Positions 6,933 through 14,139 of a DNA stretch of 14,393 nt are shown piece after piece. The first letter of the stretch is position 1, and every line of letters begins with the position of its first letter. The notes under the pieces are model-generated. The model saw only the letters and a list, made by a program, of their open reading frames with translations, was not told the origin of the DNA and ran no database searches. The position numbers and the translations under genes were made by a program. Location: NCBI GenBank assembly GCA_041664965.1, contig JBAYJT010000042.1, positions 1 through 14,393 of the forward strand, in the 5' to 3' direction. This stretch comes from JBAYJT01 sp041664965. Lineage in GTDB: Bacteria > Pseudomonadota > Gammaproteobacteria > UBA9339.

Positions 6933-7990
6933 TGAAACTTACTACCGTGTTTTTCACGGTATTGTTTTTATTTCTTAGTTATGCCAAATTGTTTGGCATG
7001 TCGTGTCATTTGTCTTCACTTTTCTTGAAATGTATTAGCTTAAAAGCTTCTGATGTGCATTTATCTGCATCTTCTAAGCCCTGGCTTAGAATAGATGGGG
7101 ACTTAAGGCAATTAGAAGAAGAGCCACTATTTTCAGATCAAGATCTAGAAAATATGCTATTTGTTATTATGCCTGATGGAGCAAAGGAGGTGTTCGCTAA
7201 AAATTTTTCAGTAGATTTTGCCTACCCAATCAATAGCGAATACCGCTTACGTGCTAACGTTTTTCGTTGCTCTAAAGGTATTGCTGCGGTTTTTCGCTTT
7301 ATATCCAATTCTATTTTATCTATAGAACAATTAAACTTGCCTAGAATCTTAGAGACTTTTGCTTTGCTAAAAAGTGGGCTTTTGTTGGTAACAGGGCCAA
7401 CTGGTTCAGGTAAAAGCACGACTTTGGCAAGTTTGGTAGATTACATTAACCACAATAGAGCCTGTCACATAATTACAATCGAAGATCCGATAGAATTTGT
7501 TTATCAAAGTCAAAAATCTTTAATAAGCCAGCGGCAAATTGGCAAGGACGCGGTAAGTTTTAGCGAGGCACTTAAAAATGCTTTGCGCGAAGATCCAGAT
7601 ATTTTGCTAGTTGGCGAATTGCGTGATTTAGAAACAATTCGCTTGGCTCTAACTGCTGCTGAAACGGGGCACTTAGTTTTGGCGACACTGCACACCATTT
7701 CAGCTGCGCAAACTATTACGCGTATTGTCGATGTCTTTCCAGGAAGCGAGCAACCTTTGGTGCGAGTTATGCTGGCAGAAACCCTTCGCGCTGTTGTTTC
7801 GCAAGTTTTATGTAAGAAAAAAGAAGGCGGTCGCATTGCTGCGACAGAAATTTTAGTTGTCAATCCAGCGATTTCGAATTTAATTCGCGAAAATAAAACG
7901 ATGCAGATTTATTCGCAGATGCAAATGGGATCGCAACATGGTATGCACACGTTAGAGCAAAGTAGGAAGAAAATTATGAATTATGAATGA
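6932..7990 (+). CDS. pilT: Type IV pilus retraction ATPase PilT, C-terminus altered
   Basis: Hexameric AAA+/secretion ATPase that depolymerises pilin for twitching or DNA uptake. Motifs (from ATG 6932): ASDVHLS 39-45, Walker A GPTGSGKST 155-163, Asp box ITIEDPIEFV 181-190, Walker B LREDPDILLVGELRD 218-232, His box AAETGHLVLATLHT 242-255. It is not DotB, which lacks this His-box sequence. The first 22 residues (VFFTVLFLFLSYAKLFG) look like a signal peptide, which is odd for a cytoplasmic ATPase; starting at ATG 6998 (residue 23) gives the usual PilT N-terminus. The C-terminus aligns with family members to GMHTLEQS, then ends RKKIMNYE, where MNYE and the stop come from the heptad inverted repeat at 7970. 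About 25 normal tail residues are missing. Function may be retained, since all ATPase motifs are intact. Confidence 0.93.
   Translation: MKLTTVFFTVLFLFLSYAKLFGMSCHLSSLFLKCISLKASDVHLSASSKPWLRIDGDLRQLEEEPLFSDQDLENMLFVIMPDGAKEVFAKNFSVDFAYPINSEYRLRANVFRCSKGIAAVFRFISNSILSIEQLNLPRILETFALLKSGLLLVTGPTGSGKSTTLASLVDYINHNRACHIITIEDPIEFVYQSQKSLISQRQIGKDAVSFSEALKNALREDPDILLVGELRDLETIRLALTAAETGHLVLATLHTISAAQTITRIVDVFPGSEQPLVRVMLAETLRAVVSQVLCKKKEGGRIAATEILVVNPAISNLIRENKTMQIYSQMQMGSQHGMHTLEQSRKKIMNYE
6944..6960 (+). other. Perfect hairpin at the yggS-pilT junction
   Basis: ACCGTG and CACGGT form a 6-bp perfect stem around a TTTTT loop, just after the yggS stop, followed by T-rich ATTGTTTTTATTT. It could be a weak intrinsic terminator or attenuator between the two genes. 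The stem is short, so certainty is modest. Confidence 0.4.
6981..6999 (+). promoter_or_regulatory. Hairpin over the likely pilT start codon
   Basis: ATGCCAAA-TTG-TTTGGCAT is a perfect 8-bp stem with a 3-nt loop. Its last two bases are the A and T of the ATG at 6998, the start that best fits PilT family alignments. If transcribed it could occlude initiation at 6998. No regulator is visible. Confidence 0.5.
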
Positions 7991-7998
7991 TGAATTAT
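7970..7998 (+). repeat. Left inverted-repeat arm of 7-nt units
   Basis: After three leading A's the arm is a run of 7-nt units: ATTATGA, ATTATGA, ATGATGA, then ATTAT(GA). It encodes the last residues (MNYE) and stop of pilT. Its 29 bases are the exact reverse complement of 8402-8430. Confidence 0.9.
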
Positions 7999-8017
7999 GA
8001 ATGGGATGAGGTATATC

Positions 8018-8377
8018 GTGAGAGAAAATATCGTAAAAACCAAATCATTTGCATTTGCACTAAAAATTGTGAATCTTTTTAAAAATTTAACTGAAAAAAA
8101 GAGAGAATTTATTTTGAGTAAGCAAGTTTTGAGAAGTGGAACATCTGTGGGTGCTATGGTTTGCGAATCAGAACATGCGGAAAGTAAGGCTGATTTTATC
8201 CATAAATTATCAATAGCGCAAAAGGAAGCAAAGGAAACTAGCTACTGGATAGAATTGTTGTTTCAATCTAGATATTTAGATGAAATGGAATACAAGACGA
8301 TTTCAAACGATGTTCAAGAATTATGTAAAATACTTTCTGCGATTATCGTAACAGCTAAGGAAAGGAATAAATTATAG
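8018..8377 (+). CDS. Four-helix-bundle protein of the S23/IVP (23S rRNA intervening sequence) family
   Basis: A small helical protein (119 residues from GTG 8018; up to 126 from ATG 7997). Family-typical segments: ENIVKTKSFAFALKIVNLFK at the N-terminus, VLRSGTSVGAMVCESEHAES in the middle with the conserved R-SGTSVG turn, then DFIHKLSIAQKEAKETSYWIELL and a C-terminal ELCKILSAIIVTAKE helix. GTG 8018 is preferred because GAGG (8008-8011) lies six bases upstream and the family normally begins close to (E)NI; ATG 7997 and 8006 are alternatives. The family is encoded in 23S rRNA intervening sequences and is structurally related to the Avd accessory protein of diversity-generating retroelements. Its molecular function is unknown, and no reverse transcriptase or rRNA is present here. 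It lies inside a 29-bp inverted-repeat cassette, which suggests mobility. Confidence 0.9.
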   Translation: MRENIVKTKSFAFALKIVNLFKNLTEKKREFILSKQVLRSGTSVGAMVCESEHAESKADFIHKLSIAQKEAKETSYWIELLFQSRYLDEMEYKTISNDVQELCKILSAIIVTAKERNKL

Positions 8378-8401
8378 CAAACGGTTCACCATTCCTCATT
8401 T

Positions 8402-8430
8402 ATAATTCATCATTCATAATTCATAATTTT
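8402..8430 (-). repeat. Right inverted-repeat arm of 7-nt units
   Basis: Exact reverse complement of 7970-7998, including the variant ATGATGA unit at the same place. It lies between the S23-family gene and the dnaE stop codon. The transcribed pair could form a long stem and may act as a terminator for convergent genes. Confidence 0.9.
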
Positions 8431-8432
8431 GC

Positions 8433-11400
8433 TTAACTATACCCAACCTCCACCTTGTCATTTCCAAGAACTTCCCGGAGCGCATTGATCAATTCACTCT
8501 TAGCTTTTACTCTCCACTTGTCCCCAAGAAGAATTTTTGCTGTAGCGGTTTCATTTTGATAATCAATACAAACCGGGCAAGGGCCGCCGAGATAAGGTTT
8601 TAATAGATTAGGCAGTGTTTGTTTTAAGAATTCTTCATTGATAGTTTTGTCTAATTTGATCGAAATAAGGCGAGCATATTTTTCTCTGGCGTGATCTAGC
8701 GTTAAAATATCGCGCGAACGTAGGCGGGGAGAGCCGTTAAAGTTATCAATATCAACTTCACCTTCTATAATTACTAGTTGATCCACGGCCAACAGCGAGC
8801 GTTTTTCGTTAAAAAGATCCGAAAAAACTACTGCTTCTACATTAGCTGTGCTGCTTTCTAGACTAATCACGGCCATGATTTTGTTACTTTTAGTAAGAAT
8901 TTGCCTGAGAGATGTAATTATGCCAGCTGTGACTACGTTTTGTTTTTGCATTTCAGCTAGGTCATCGAGCGAGGTAGTGAAGCGACTTAGTTCGGGGCTA
9001 TATTTATCGAAGGGATGTCCGCTTAGATAAAAGCCTAAAGTGTTTTTTTCGCCACTTAGCTGTTCTTCTTGCGACCAATCTGGAGTTGATACATAGTGAG
9101 ATATGCTTTGTTCTTTTTCCCCATCTTCATCCTCCCAAAGCGCTTCATCAGAAAATAAACTAAGTTGCTTGCGTGCTGTATTTTGTGCGTTTTGCTCTGC
9201 CATTTGCATGGCTTTATTTAAAGATGCGAAAATGCTGGCGCGGTTTGGACCTATGCTGTCTACACTTCCCGATTTAACTAAAGCTTCCAAAACTTTGCGA
9301 TTTAATTTGCGTTTGTCTGAGCGTTTGCAAAGGTCGAAAAGAGTTTTGAATTTACCATTTTTTCTTTCTTCTATAATATTTTCAATAGCGGCCTCGCCAG
9401 CGCCTTTTATAGCTCCTAATCCAAAAACAATATTTCCATCTTGAGTTGCTCTAAATTCGTAATCGCTAGAATTAATATTGGGTGGGATAATTTTAATTCC
9501 CATGCGCTTACATTCTACGATGAGTTTTACCACTTTGTCAGTGTTATCCATATCGGCCGAAAGCACAGCTGCCATAAATTCAGCTGGATAGTGAGATTTT
9601 AGCCATGCGGTATGATAAGTAAGAAGAGCATAAGCAGCCGAGTGTGAGCGGTTGAAACCGTAACCAGCGAATTTTTCCATCAAGTCAAAAATGCTGTTAG
9701 CTATATGTTTATCAACACCTCGTGAAGCAGCACCTTCTATGAAAATGGCGCGTTGTTTAGCCATTTCTTCCGGCTTTTTCTTGCCCATAGCACGACGTAA
9801 AATATCGGCTCCACCTAAAGTGTATCCCGATAAAATTTGCGCGATTTGCATGACTTGTTCTTGATAGAGAATCACGCCGTAAGTTGGCTTTAAAATTGGC
9901 TCCAAAGATGGATGCGGATAAATAATTTGAGCTCGACCGTGTTTGCGATCGACAAAATCATCTACCATGCCAGATTGCAGAGGTCCGGGACGATATAAGG
10001 CGACCAAAGCGACAATATTGTTAAAGCAGTCTGGTTGTAAACGGGCGATGAGTTCTTTCATGCCGCGAGATTCGATTTGAAAAACTGCAGTAGTGGCGCC
10101 AGATTTAATAAGATCAAAAGTTTTAATATCGTCCAAAGATAACTTTGCAATATTTAATAAATCTTCGTTTTGTAAAGCGCGCTTAGCATTAATGCTTTCT
10201 ATAGTTTTGGCAATAATTGTTAGTGTGCGGAGTCCCAAAAAGTCGAATTTTACTAAGCCAATAGTTTCAATATCGTCTTTGTCAAATTGCGTAATTACGC
10301 CTTCTTTGTTATCTGGATCGCAATAAAGCGGCGTAAAATCTGTGAGTGCAGTTGGCGCAATAACAATGCCTCCAGCGTGTTTGCCGACGTTCCGTACTAA
10401 GCCTTCGATTTTTAAAGCTAGATTTATTAGAGTTTTTACTTCTTCGTCCGTGTTGTAGCGCTCTTTCAAAAGAGGTTCTTGTTCCATGGCCTCTTGCAAG
10501 GTGATTCCAATTGCAAAAGGAATTAATTTGGCGATTTTATCGACGAAACCGTATGGATGTGCCAAAACTCTGCCTACATCGCGTACTACAGCTTTGGCTG
10601 CCATGGTGCCATGTGTGACGATTTGCGCTACGCGATCACGTCCATAGCGATCAAAAACGTAAGAGATAACACTGTCGCGGCCATCCATGCAAAAGTCGAT
10701 ATCAAAGTCAGGTAATGAAACACGTTCCGGATTTAAAAATCTTTCAAACAAAAGCTCATGTTCAAGCGGATCTAAATCAGTAATTTTTAAACTGAAAGCT
10801 ATGAGAGATCCCGCTCCCGAACCACGTCCTGGGCCTACTGGAATATTGTTTTCACGTGACCAACGAATAAAATCTGCGACGATTAGAAAGTAGCTCGCAA
10901 ATCCCATTTGCTTTATAACACCTATTTCATGATTAAGGCGTTCTAAATAAACTTCTCTAGGATAGCGCGGAGGTGTTGCACTTTCTGTAAAAATTTCTGC
11001 TAAATAGCTTTCTAGACTGCTGCGGGCCTGTTTTTCAAAGTAGTCTTCGATAGATGTAATGTTTTCGGGTAGAGGGAAAATTGGTAAAAAAGTTTTGTAA
11101 AGAGGAATTTCTACATTACAGCGTTTAGCTATTTCTATGGTGTTTTCTATGGCTTCTGGAATATCAGCAAAAAGAGAGCACATTTCTTCGGGGCTCTGTA
11201 AATACTGGTTTTCTGTATAGTTTCTTGGGCGATTACTATCACTTAATGTGTAGCCTTGGTGAATACAAACACGGGCTTCATGTGCTTCAAAATCATCTTT
11301 TTCTATAAATCTTACATCATTAGTTGCCACGACTGGCGTATTAGTTTTTTCAGCTAGATGTATGGCTGCTTTAATGTAAGCTTCTTCATCGGATCGTCCT

Positions 11401-11921
11401 ACACGTTGTAGTTCTAAATAAAAACGATCTGGAAAGATTTTTTGCCAAAAAATTAAATTTTCTTCTGCAGTTTCGAAATCTTCTTTGAGGAGAGCTTGCC
11501 CAATATCGCCAAATTGAGCGCTGGAGAGAGCTAGCAGGCCTTCATTGAGTCCAAATAGCCAATCGCGAGAGAGAAGCGGTGTATCAGTGTTTTCACTGGA
11601 TAAATGCGTTTTTGAAATTAGCTTTAATAAATTTTGATACCCTAAATAATTTTGTGCCAAAAGCACAATTTGGCTTATTTCTTGATTTTTGGCGCTAGCT
11701 ATTGGCTTTACATAAAAATCTACGCCAATAATAGGTTTTAGACCCAAGCTTAACGCTGCTTTGTAAAATTTAATTACAGCAAAAAAATTACTTTGATCGG
11801 TGAGCGCAATAGCTGGCATACCAAGACTAATCGAGCGCTGCAGCAATGGTTTAATGCGAACCAAGCTATCGCAAACCGAATATTCGCTATGTAAATGAAG
11901 ATGTATGAATTTGGGCTGCAT
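8433..11921 (-). CDS. dnaE: DNA polymerase III alpha subunit
   Basis: The 1162-residue replicative polymerase. N-terminal PHP domain (FIHLHLHSEYS from residue 5). Palm catalytic residues in PDFDIDF 404-410 and D560 in GLVKFDFLGLRTL; GPGRGSGAGSL 363-373 and YRPGPLQSGMV 643-653 are classical. FAGYGFNRSHSAAYALL 751-767 is in the finger region. A QLSLF clamp-binding motif is at 919-923, followed by an OB-fold (VVTAGIITSLRQIL) and the C-terminal tau-binding region. Length and order match gammaproteobacterial DnaE1. It is convergent with pilT and the S23 cassette and divergent from the orphan gene at 12064. In many gammaproteobacteria rnhB lies directly upstream of dnaE on the same strand. Here rnhB is on the opposite strand about 2.2 kb away, so the locus is rearranged. 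Confidence 0.98.
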   Translation of the reverse strand: MQPKFIHLHLHSEYSVCDSLVRIKPLLQRSISLGMPAIALTDQSNFFAVIKFYKAALSLGLKPIIGVDFYVKPIASAKNQEISQIVLLAQNYLGYQNLLKLISKTHLSSENTDTPLLSRDWLFGLNEGLLALSSAQFGDIGQALLKEDFETAEENLIFWQKIFPDRFYLELQRVGRSDEEAYIKAAIHLAEKTNTPVVATNDVRFIEKDDFEAHEARVCIHQGYTLSDSNRPRNYTENQYLQSPEEMCSLFADIPEAIENTIEIAKRCNVEIPLYKTFLPIFPLPENITSIEDYFEKQARSSLESYLAEIFTESATPPRYPREVYLERLNHEIGVIKQMGFASYFLIVADFIRWSRENNIPVGPGRGSGAGSLIAFSLKITDLDPLEHELLFERFLNPERVSLPDFDIDFCMDGRDSVISYVFDRYGRDRVAQIVTHGTMAAKAVVRDVGRVLAHPYGFVDKIAKLIPFAIGITLQEAMEQEPLLKERYNTDEEVKTLINLALKIEGLVRNVGKHAGGIVIAPTALTDFTPLYCDPDNKEGVITQFDKDDIETIGLVKFDFLGLRTLTIIAKTIESINAKRALQNEDLLNIAKLSLDDIKTFDLIKSGATTAVFQIESRGMKELIARLQPDCFNNIVALVALYRPGPLQSGMVDDFVDRKHGRAQIIYPHPSLEPILKPTYGVILYQEQVMQIAQILSGYTLGGADILRRAMGKKKPEEMAKQRAIFIEGAASRGVDKHIANSIFDLMEKFAGYGFNRSHSAAYALLTYHTAWLKSHYPAEFMAAVLSADMDNTDKVVKLIVECKRMGIKIIPPNINSSDYEFRATQDGNIVFGLGAIKGAGEAAIENIIEERKNGKFKTLFDLCKRSDKRKLNRKVLEALVKSGSVDSIGPNRASIFASLNKAMQMAEQNAQNTARKQLSLFSDEALWEDEDGEKEQSISHYVSTPDWSQEEQLSGEKNTLGFYLSGHPFDKYSPELSRFTTSLDDLAEMQKQNVVTAGIITSLRQILTKSNKIMAVISLESSTANVEAVVFSDLFNEKRSLLAVDQLVIIEGEVDIDNFNGSPRLRSRDILTLDHAREKYARLISIKLDKTINEEFLKQTLPNLLKPYLGGPCPVCIDYQNETATAKILLGDKWRVKAKSELINALREVLGNDKVEVGYS

Positions 11922-12018
11922 AATCCAAGCATTTTAGCAGTAAAGCCACCAGATAAGAAAGCTTTAAGCCGCCTTAAGCAAAATCTAAGCTAAATCAAGG
12001 GTTTCTTAAGGTTTAGCT

Positions 12019-12048
12019 GTTATAAATGCTGCTTTCTAATCAGTTCAA
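12019..12048 (-). promoter_or_regulatory. Candidate sigma70-type promoter for dnaE
   Basis: On the minus strand TTGAAC (12043-12048) and TATAAC (12019-12024) are separated by 18 bp, about 100 bp upstream of the dnaE ATG. This is a reasonable -35/-10 pair in the divergent intergenic region. AT-rich sequence makes chance matches common. Confidence 0.4.
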
Positions 12049-12063
12049 TATGGTGAAATAAAT

Positions 12064-13290
12064 ATGTTATATCAGTCTAAATATCCAGTGCAGCAAATGT
12101 ACACTATTCCTGAGGAAGGACCTGAGGTAGCAGAAGAGCAGTCAGCTAATCCAGTTCCAGCTGCGAAATCTTATAGAGATTTAGTCTTTAGGAGAATAAT
12201 ATCTGATCTAGTTCCAGCTGAAGCAATTTCAGTTTTGAAATTTTATATAACTATAGCCTTAGAAACAGTGAGTACACTTCCAGTTCCGGACTCGGATCAA
12301 GTTTTATTTTTTCAAGAACTAACATCTAATACAGTTCTAGATTCGGACTCGGTTAGAGCTTTAAAGTTAGATGAAATAATATCTAGTACAGTTCCAGATT
12401 CGGAATTTTATAGAGCTTTAGTTTTAGACGTAATAGCATCTGATCCAGCTTCAACTCATGGCTCGACTAGAGATATAGTCTTAAAAACACTAGAATCTAA
12501 TACAGCTCCAGCTGCGGATTATGGTGTAGATTTAGTCTTAGACTCAATAGCATACAACAATTATTCTAAGGTGTATTATGCTTTTTGCTCTAAAGATGGT
12601 ATAGATACAACATCAAATCTTTTCTACAATTACTCTAAAGTGTATCGTGCTCGCACGGGTATAAATCCATTATCAAATCCTTTCTACTTTAGTCCTCCAG
12701 GTAAAGCCGCTGAGGCTACAGATCTATTTTCAAAGTTTTTCTACGTGCGTGCTTTAATGGAAGCTGCTGCAGAGTTATATGACTTTTTACCTAAACACAA
12801 ACCTACAGAAAGCAAGCCAGCAGAAGTATTGCCAACTTCTACGTCTGCTTCGTCCTCTAGTCAAACCACAACTACTACTAGTACTCCAGAGCCGCAGTTG
12901 GTCGAGGCGAAGCCGCTACAAGTAACTAGTACTGCTACAGCTACTACTACGACTTCTCCTTCGCCGTCGCCAAGTTCGCCACCGACTCTTTCTTCACCAG
13001 CAACTGTTATAGAGGGTGATGGTACTCGATCACCGAAATCGCCACTATCTGAAGCCAGTAGCGGTGGATCATCGCCGAAGACCGTGTTGATTTCTCCTAC
13101 GTCTACGCCGGAACCATCAGTTGCGCCTGTTTCTACTATCCTAAACCCACAGGCTGTGTCTGTTCTTAGCTCAAAAACTGCATTTTTTGGATCCAACCAA
13201 CCTGCACAGACACAGCAGCAGGGGTCGGTTTCTAATTCTGCAGAGCTTGCGTTACAAACTTTGCGTTGTCTTCGTACAAGTAAAAAATAA
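12064..13290 (+). CDS. Orphan repeat protein with Ser/Thr/Pro-rich C-terminal half
   Basis: A 408-residue protein not recognised as any family. Residues 31-165 contain about seven degenerate repeats of 17-24 residues built around a VPDS start and a YRALVLDxI helix, for example VPDSEFYRALVLDVIAS. Residues 166-188 and 189-209 form two clearer repeats (NYSKVY...GI...SNxFY). Residues 248-360 are Ser/Thr/Pro-rich with many SP motifs (SPSPSPSSPP, RSPKSPLS), like a disordered linker or secreted tail. No signal peptide or membrane segment is seen. GGTGA (12052-12056) seven bases before the ATG supports the start. The next orphan follows 18 bp later, so they probably form an operon. SP-rich tails and repeat modules are common in secreted proteins of intracellular bacteria, but secretion here is inference only. 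Confidence 0.75.
   Translation: MLYQSKYPVQQMYTIPEEGPEVAEEQSANPVPAAKSYRDLVFRRIISDLVPAEAISVLKFYITIALETVSTLPVPDSDQVLFFQELTSNTVLDSDSVRALKLDEIISSTVPDSEFYRALVLDVIASDPASTHGSTRDIVLKTLESNTAPAADYGVDLVLDSIAYNNYSKVYYAFCSKDGIDTTSNLFYNYSKVYRARTGINPLSNPFYFSPPGKAAEATDLFSKFFYVRALMEAAAELYDFLPKHKPTESKPAEVLPTSTSASSSSQTTTTTSTPEPQLVEAKPLQVTSTATATTTTSPSPSPSSPPTLSSPATVIEGDGTRSPKSPLSEASSGGSSPKTVLISPTSTPEPSVAPVSTILNPQAVSVLSSKTAFFGSNQPAQTQQQGSVSNSAELALQTLRCLRTSKK
12154..12690 (+). repeat. Degenerate in-frame repeats in the 408-residue orphan
   Basis: Roughly 57-bp units with recurring CAGTTCCAG and TTTAGTCTTAGA-type words span 12154-12558. Two better conserved units follow at 12559-12627 and 12628-12690, both opening with AATTATTCTAA/AATTACTCTAA and sharing TATCAAATCxTTTCTAC-like ends. 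The decay suggests old duplications under weak constraint. Confidence 0.6.
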
Positions 13291-13308
13291 TTTTGTATAG
13301 GCGAAAAT

Positions 13309-13908
13309 ATGTATAGAGCAAGACTTTATAGGCAATTTAATAAGCAACTTAGCTTGGTAAATTTTGCTGTTTCAAATTCAAATAGCAATCCTCCATTATC
13401 CCCATCTTTTCACCCAATCACATCTGAATCTCTTGGAGAATTTGCTCGTGTCATGACGTGGAATATTGCTAAAGAATGCGCCATGAAACAGCTTAAGAAG
13501 AGCTCAGCTTTGGCTGCCACACCGCTTTATGTTACTCACGTGCCTAGCAAACTTTCTCACTGTATGACAGGTATTGAACCAAGAAGCCCAAGCCCGTTAA
13601 CTGCCCCGAGTCCAAATAGTGATGAACCTGACGCAAAATGTTCAAGATTGTCATCTCCGCCAATTTTTCCAACTACAATGCTGTCTTCTGTGTCTGTTGG
13701 TCCTTCTATTAATGCGTCTTCTTTCAAGCCTTATGTACGTTCTAAAGCTAAAGGTTTGTTGCCAACATCAAACACGTCGTCATGTGCACAAACAGCAGTT
13801 GTTGCAGTAGCGTCGTCGTCATCATTCTTTGCGGGTGGAGAAAAAAATCTAGAGTCCGTACCCAAGGAAAGTATTTTAAAAGTAGCAGCAGCGACTGTTT
13901 CAGTCTAG
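13309..13908 (+). CDS. Hypothetical Ser/Pro-rich protein
   Basis: A 199-residue protein with no family I recognise. Residues 1-85 are the more ordered part (basic start MYRARLYRQFNK, then a predicted helix around SLGEFARVMTWNIAKECAMKQLKK). Residues 86-199 are Ser/Pro/Ala-rich (RSPSPLTAPSPNS, VAVASSSSFFAGG). It starts 18 bp after the 408-residue orphan with AGGCGA upstream of the ATG, so the two are likely co-transcribed; the shared SP-rich composition suggests a related role or origin. A terminator-like hairpin lies 41 bp after the stop. It could be a degraded gene, but the intact frame with a ribosome-binding site favours a real CDS. Confidence 0.6.
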   Translation: MYRARLYRQFNKQLSLVNFAVSNSNSNPPLSPSFHPITSESLGEFARVMTWNIAKECAMKQLKKSSALAATPLYVTHVPSKLSHCMTGIEPRSPSPLTAPSPNSDEPDAKCSRLSSPPIFPTTMLSSVSVGPSINASSFKPYVRSKAKGLLPTSNTSSCAQTAVVAVASSSSFFAGGEKNLESVPKESILKVAAATVSV

Positions 13909-13949
13909 ACAAAATTTTCTTACTAGATTAGAGTTACAAAACTTGAACT

Positions 13950-13975
13950 AGGTTGAGGTGTTTTTGCCTCGACCT
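13950..13975 (+). terminator. Candidate Rho-independent terminator after the orphan pair
   Basis: AGGTTGAGG and CCTCGACCT pair as a 9-bp stem (one G-T wobble) around an 8-nt loop, TGTTTTTG. It is followed by T-rich TTGATTTGATTTTAT, although the T tract is interrupted. Its position 41 bp after the second orphan fits the end of that operon. Confidence 0.6.
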
Positions 13976-14041
13976 TGATTTGATTTTATAACTAGTTGAT
14001 TTATAAGGAAAACTTATATACATATTTTTTCAACTTGCTTG

Positions 14042-14058
14042 CCACGCCAAAGGCGTGG
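14042..14058. repeat. Short GC-rich palindrome (CCACGCC-AAA-GGCGTGG)
   Basis: A perfect 7-bp stem with a 3-nt AAA loop, much richer in GC than the surrounding intergenic DNA, with no T tract. It resembles a dispersed palindromic element more than a terminator. It occurs once in this window. Confidence 0.6.
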
Positions 14059-14077
14059 TAGACATGTTTCTGAGGGA

Positions 14078-14098
14078 ATTATGAGTTATGAATTTTAA
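14078..14098 (+). repeat. Solitary relative of the cassette heptad repeat
   Basis: ATTATGA, GTTATGA and ATTTTAA stand in tandem, matching the 7-nt unit of the inverted-repeat arms at 7970 and 8430. No S23 gene or inverted partner is nearby. It may be a remnant or an insertion target. Confidence 0.5.
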
Positions 14099-14139
14099 GT
14101 TGTATTAATTGAATACTTAATTATTTTTAGGGATATTTT

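Larger units (their letters stand above)
7970..8430. mobile_element. Inverted-repeat cassette carrying an S23/four-helix-bundle gene
   Basis: A 461-bp unit bounded by perfect 29-bp inverted repeats (7970-7998 and 8402-8430), extendable to 33 of 34 positions, enclosing one small gene. There is no transposase. It sits exactly between the convergent ends of pilT and dnaE: the left arm replaces the pilT tail and the right arm ends two bases before the dnaE stop. The layout (S23-family ORF inside complementary ends) resembles intervening sequences of 23S rRNA in Coxiella and Leptospira, but here it is outside rRNA. No clear target-site duplication is visible. Confidence 0.7.

Noticed and set aside
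6932..6997. Signal peptide on PilT
   Set aside because: PilT is a cytoplasmic ATPase and family alignment starts at ATG 6998; the hydrophobic stretch is more likely an untranslated, structured leader.
6932..7990. DotB (Dot/Icm ATPase) instead of PilT
   Set aside because: The Walker A, Asp and His box sequences (GPTGSGKST, IEDPIEFV, AAETGHLVLATLHT) match PilT, not DotB.
8018..8377. Avd protein of a diversity-generating retroelement
   Set aside because: No reverse transcriptase, template repeat or variable repeat is present; only the distant fold relationship remains.
7970..8430. Classical insertion sequence
   Set aside because: There are inverted repeats but no transposase and no visible target duplication; only an S23-family gene lies inside.
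11964..11990. Three TAAGC words at about 10-11-bp spacing upstream of dnaE
   Set aside because: Helical phasing could suggest a binding site, but the words are short and imperfect in AT-rich DNA.
12861..13196. 111-codon minus-strand Val/Gly-rich frame
   Set aside because: It is the reverse complement of the Ser/Thr/Pro-rich codons of the 408-residue orphan; its composition explains the open frame.
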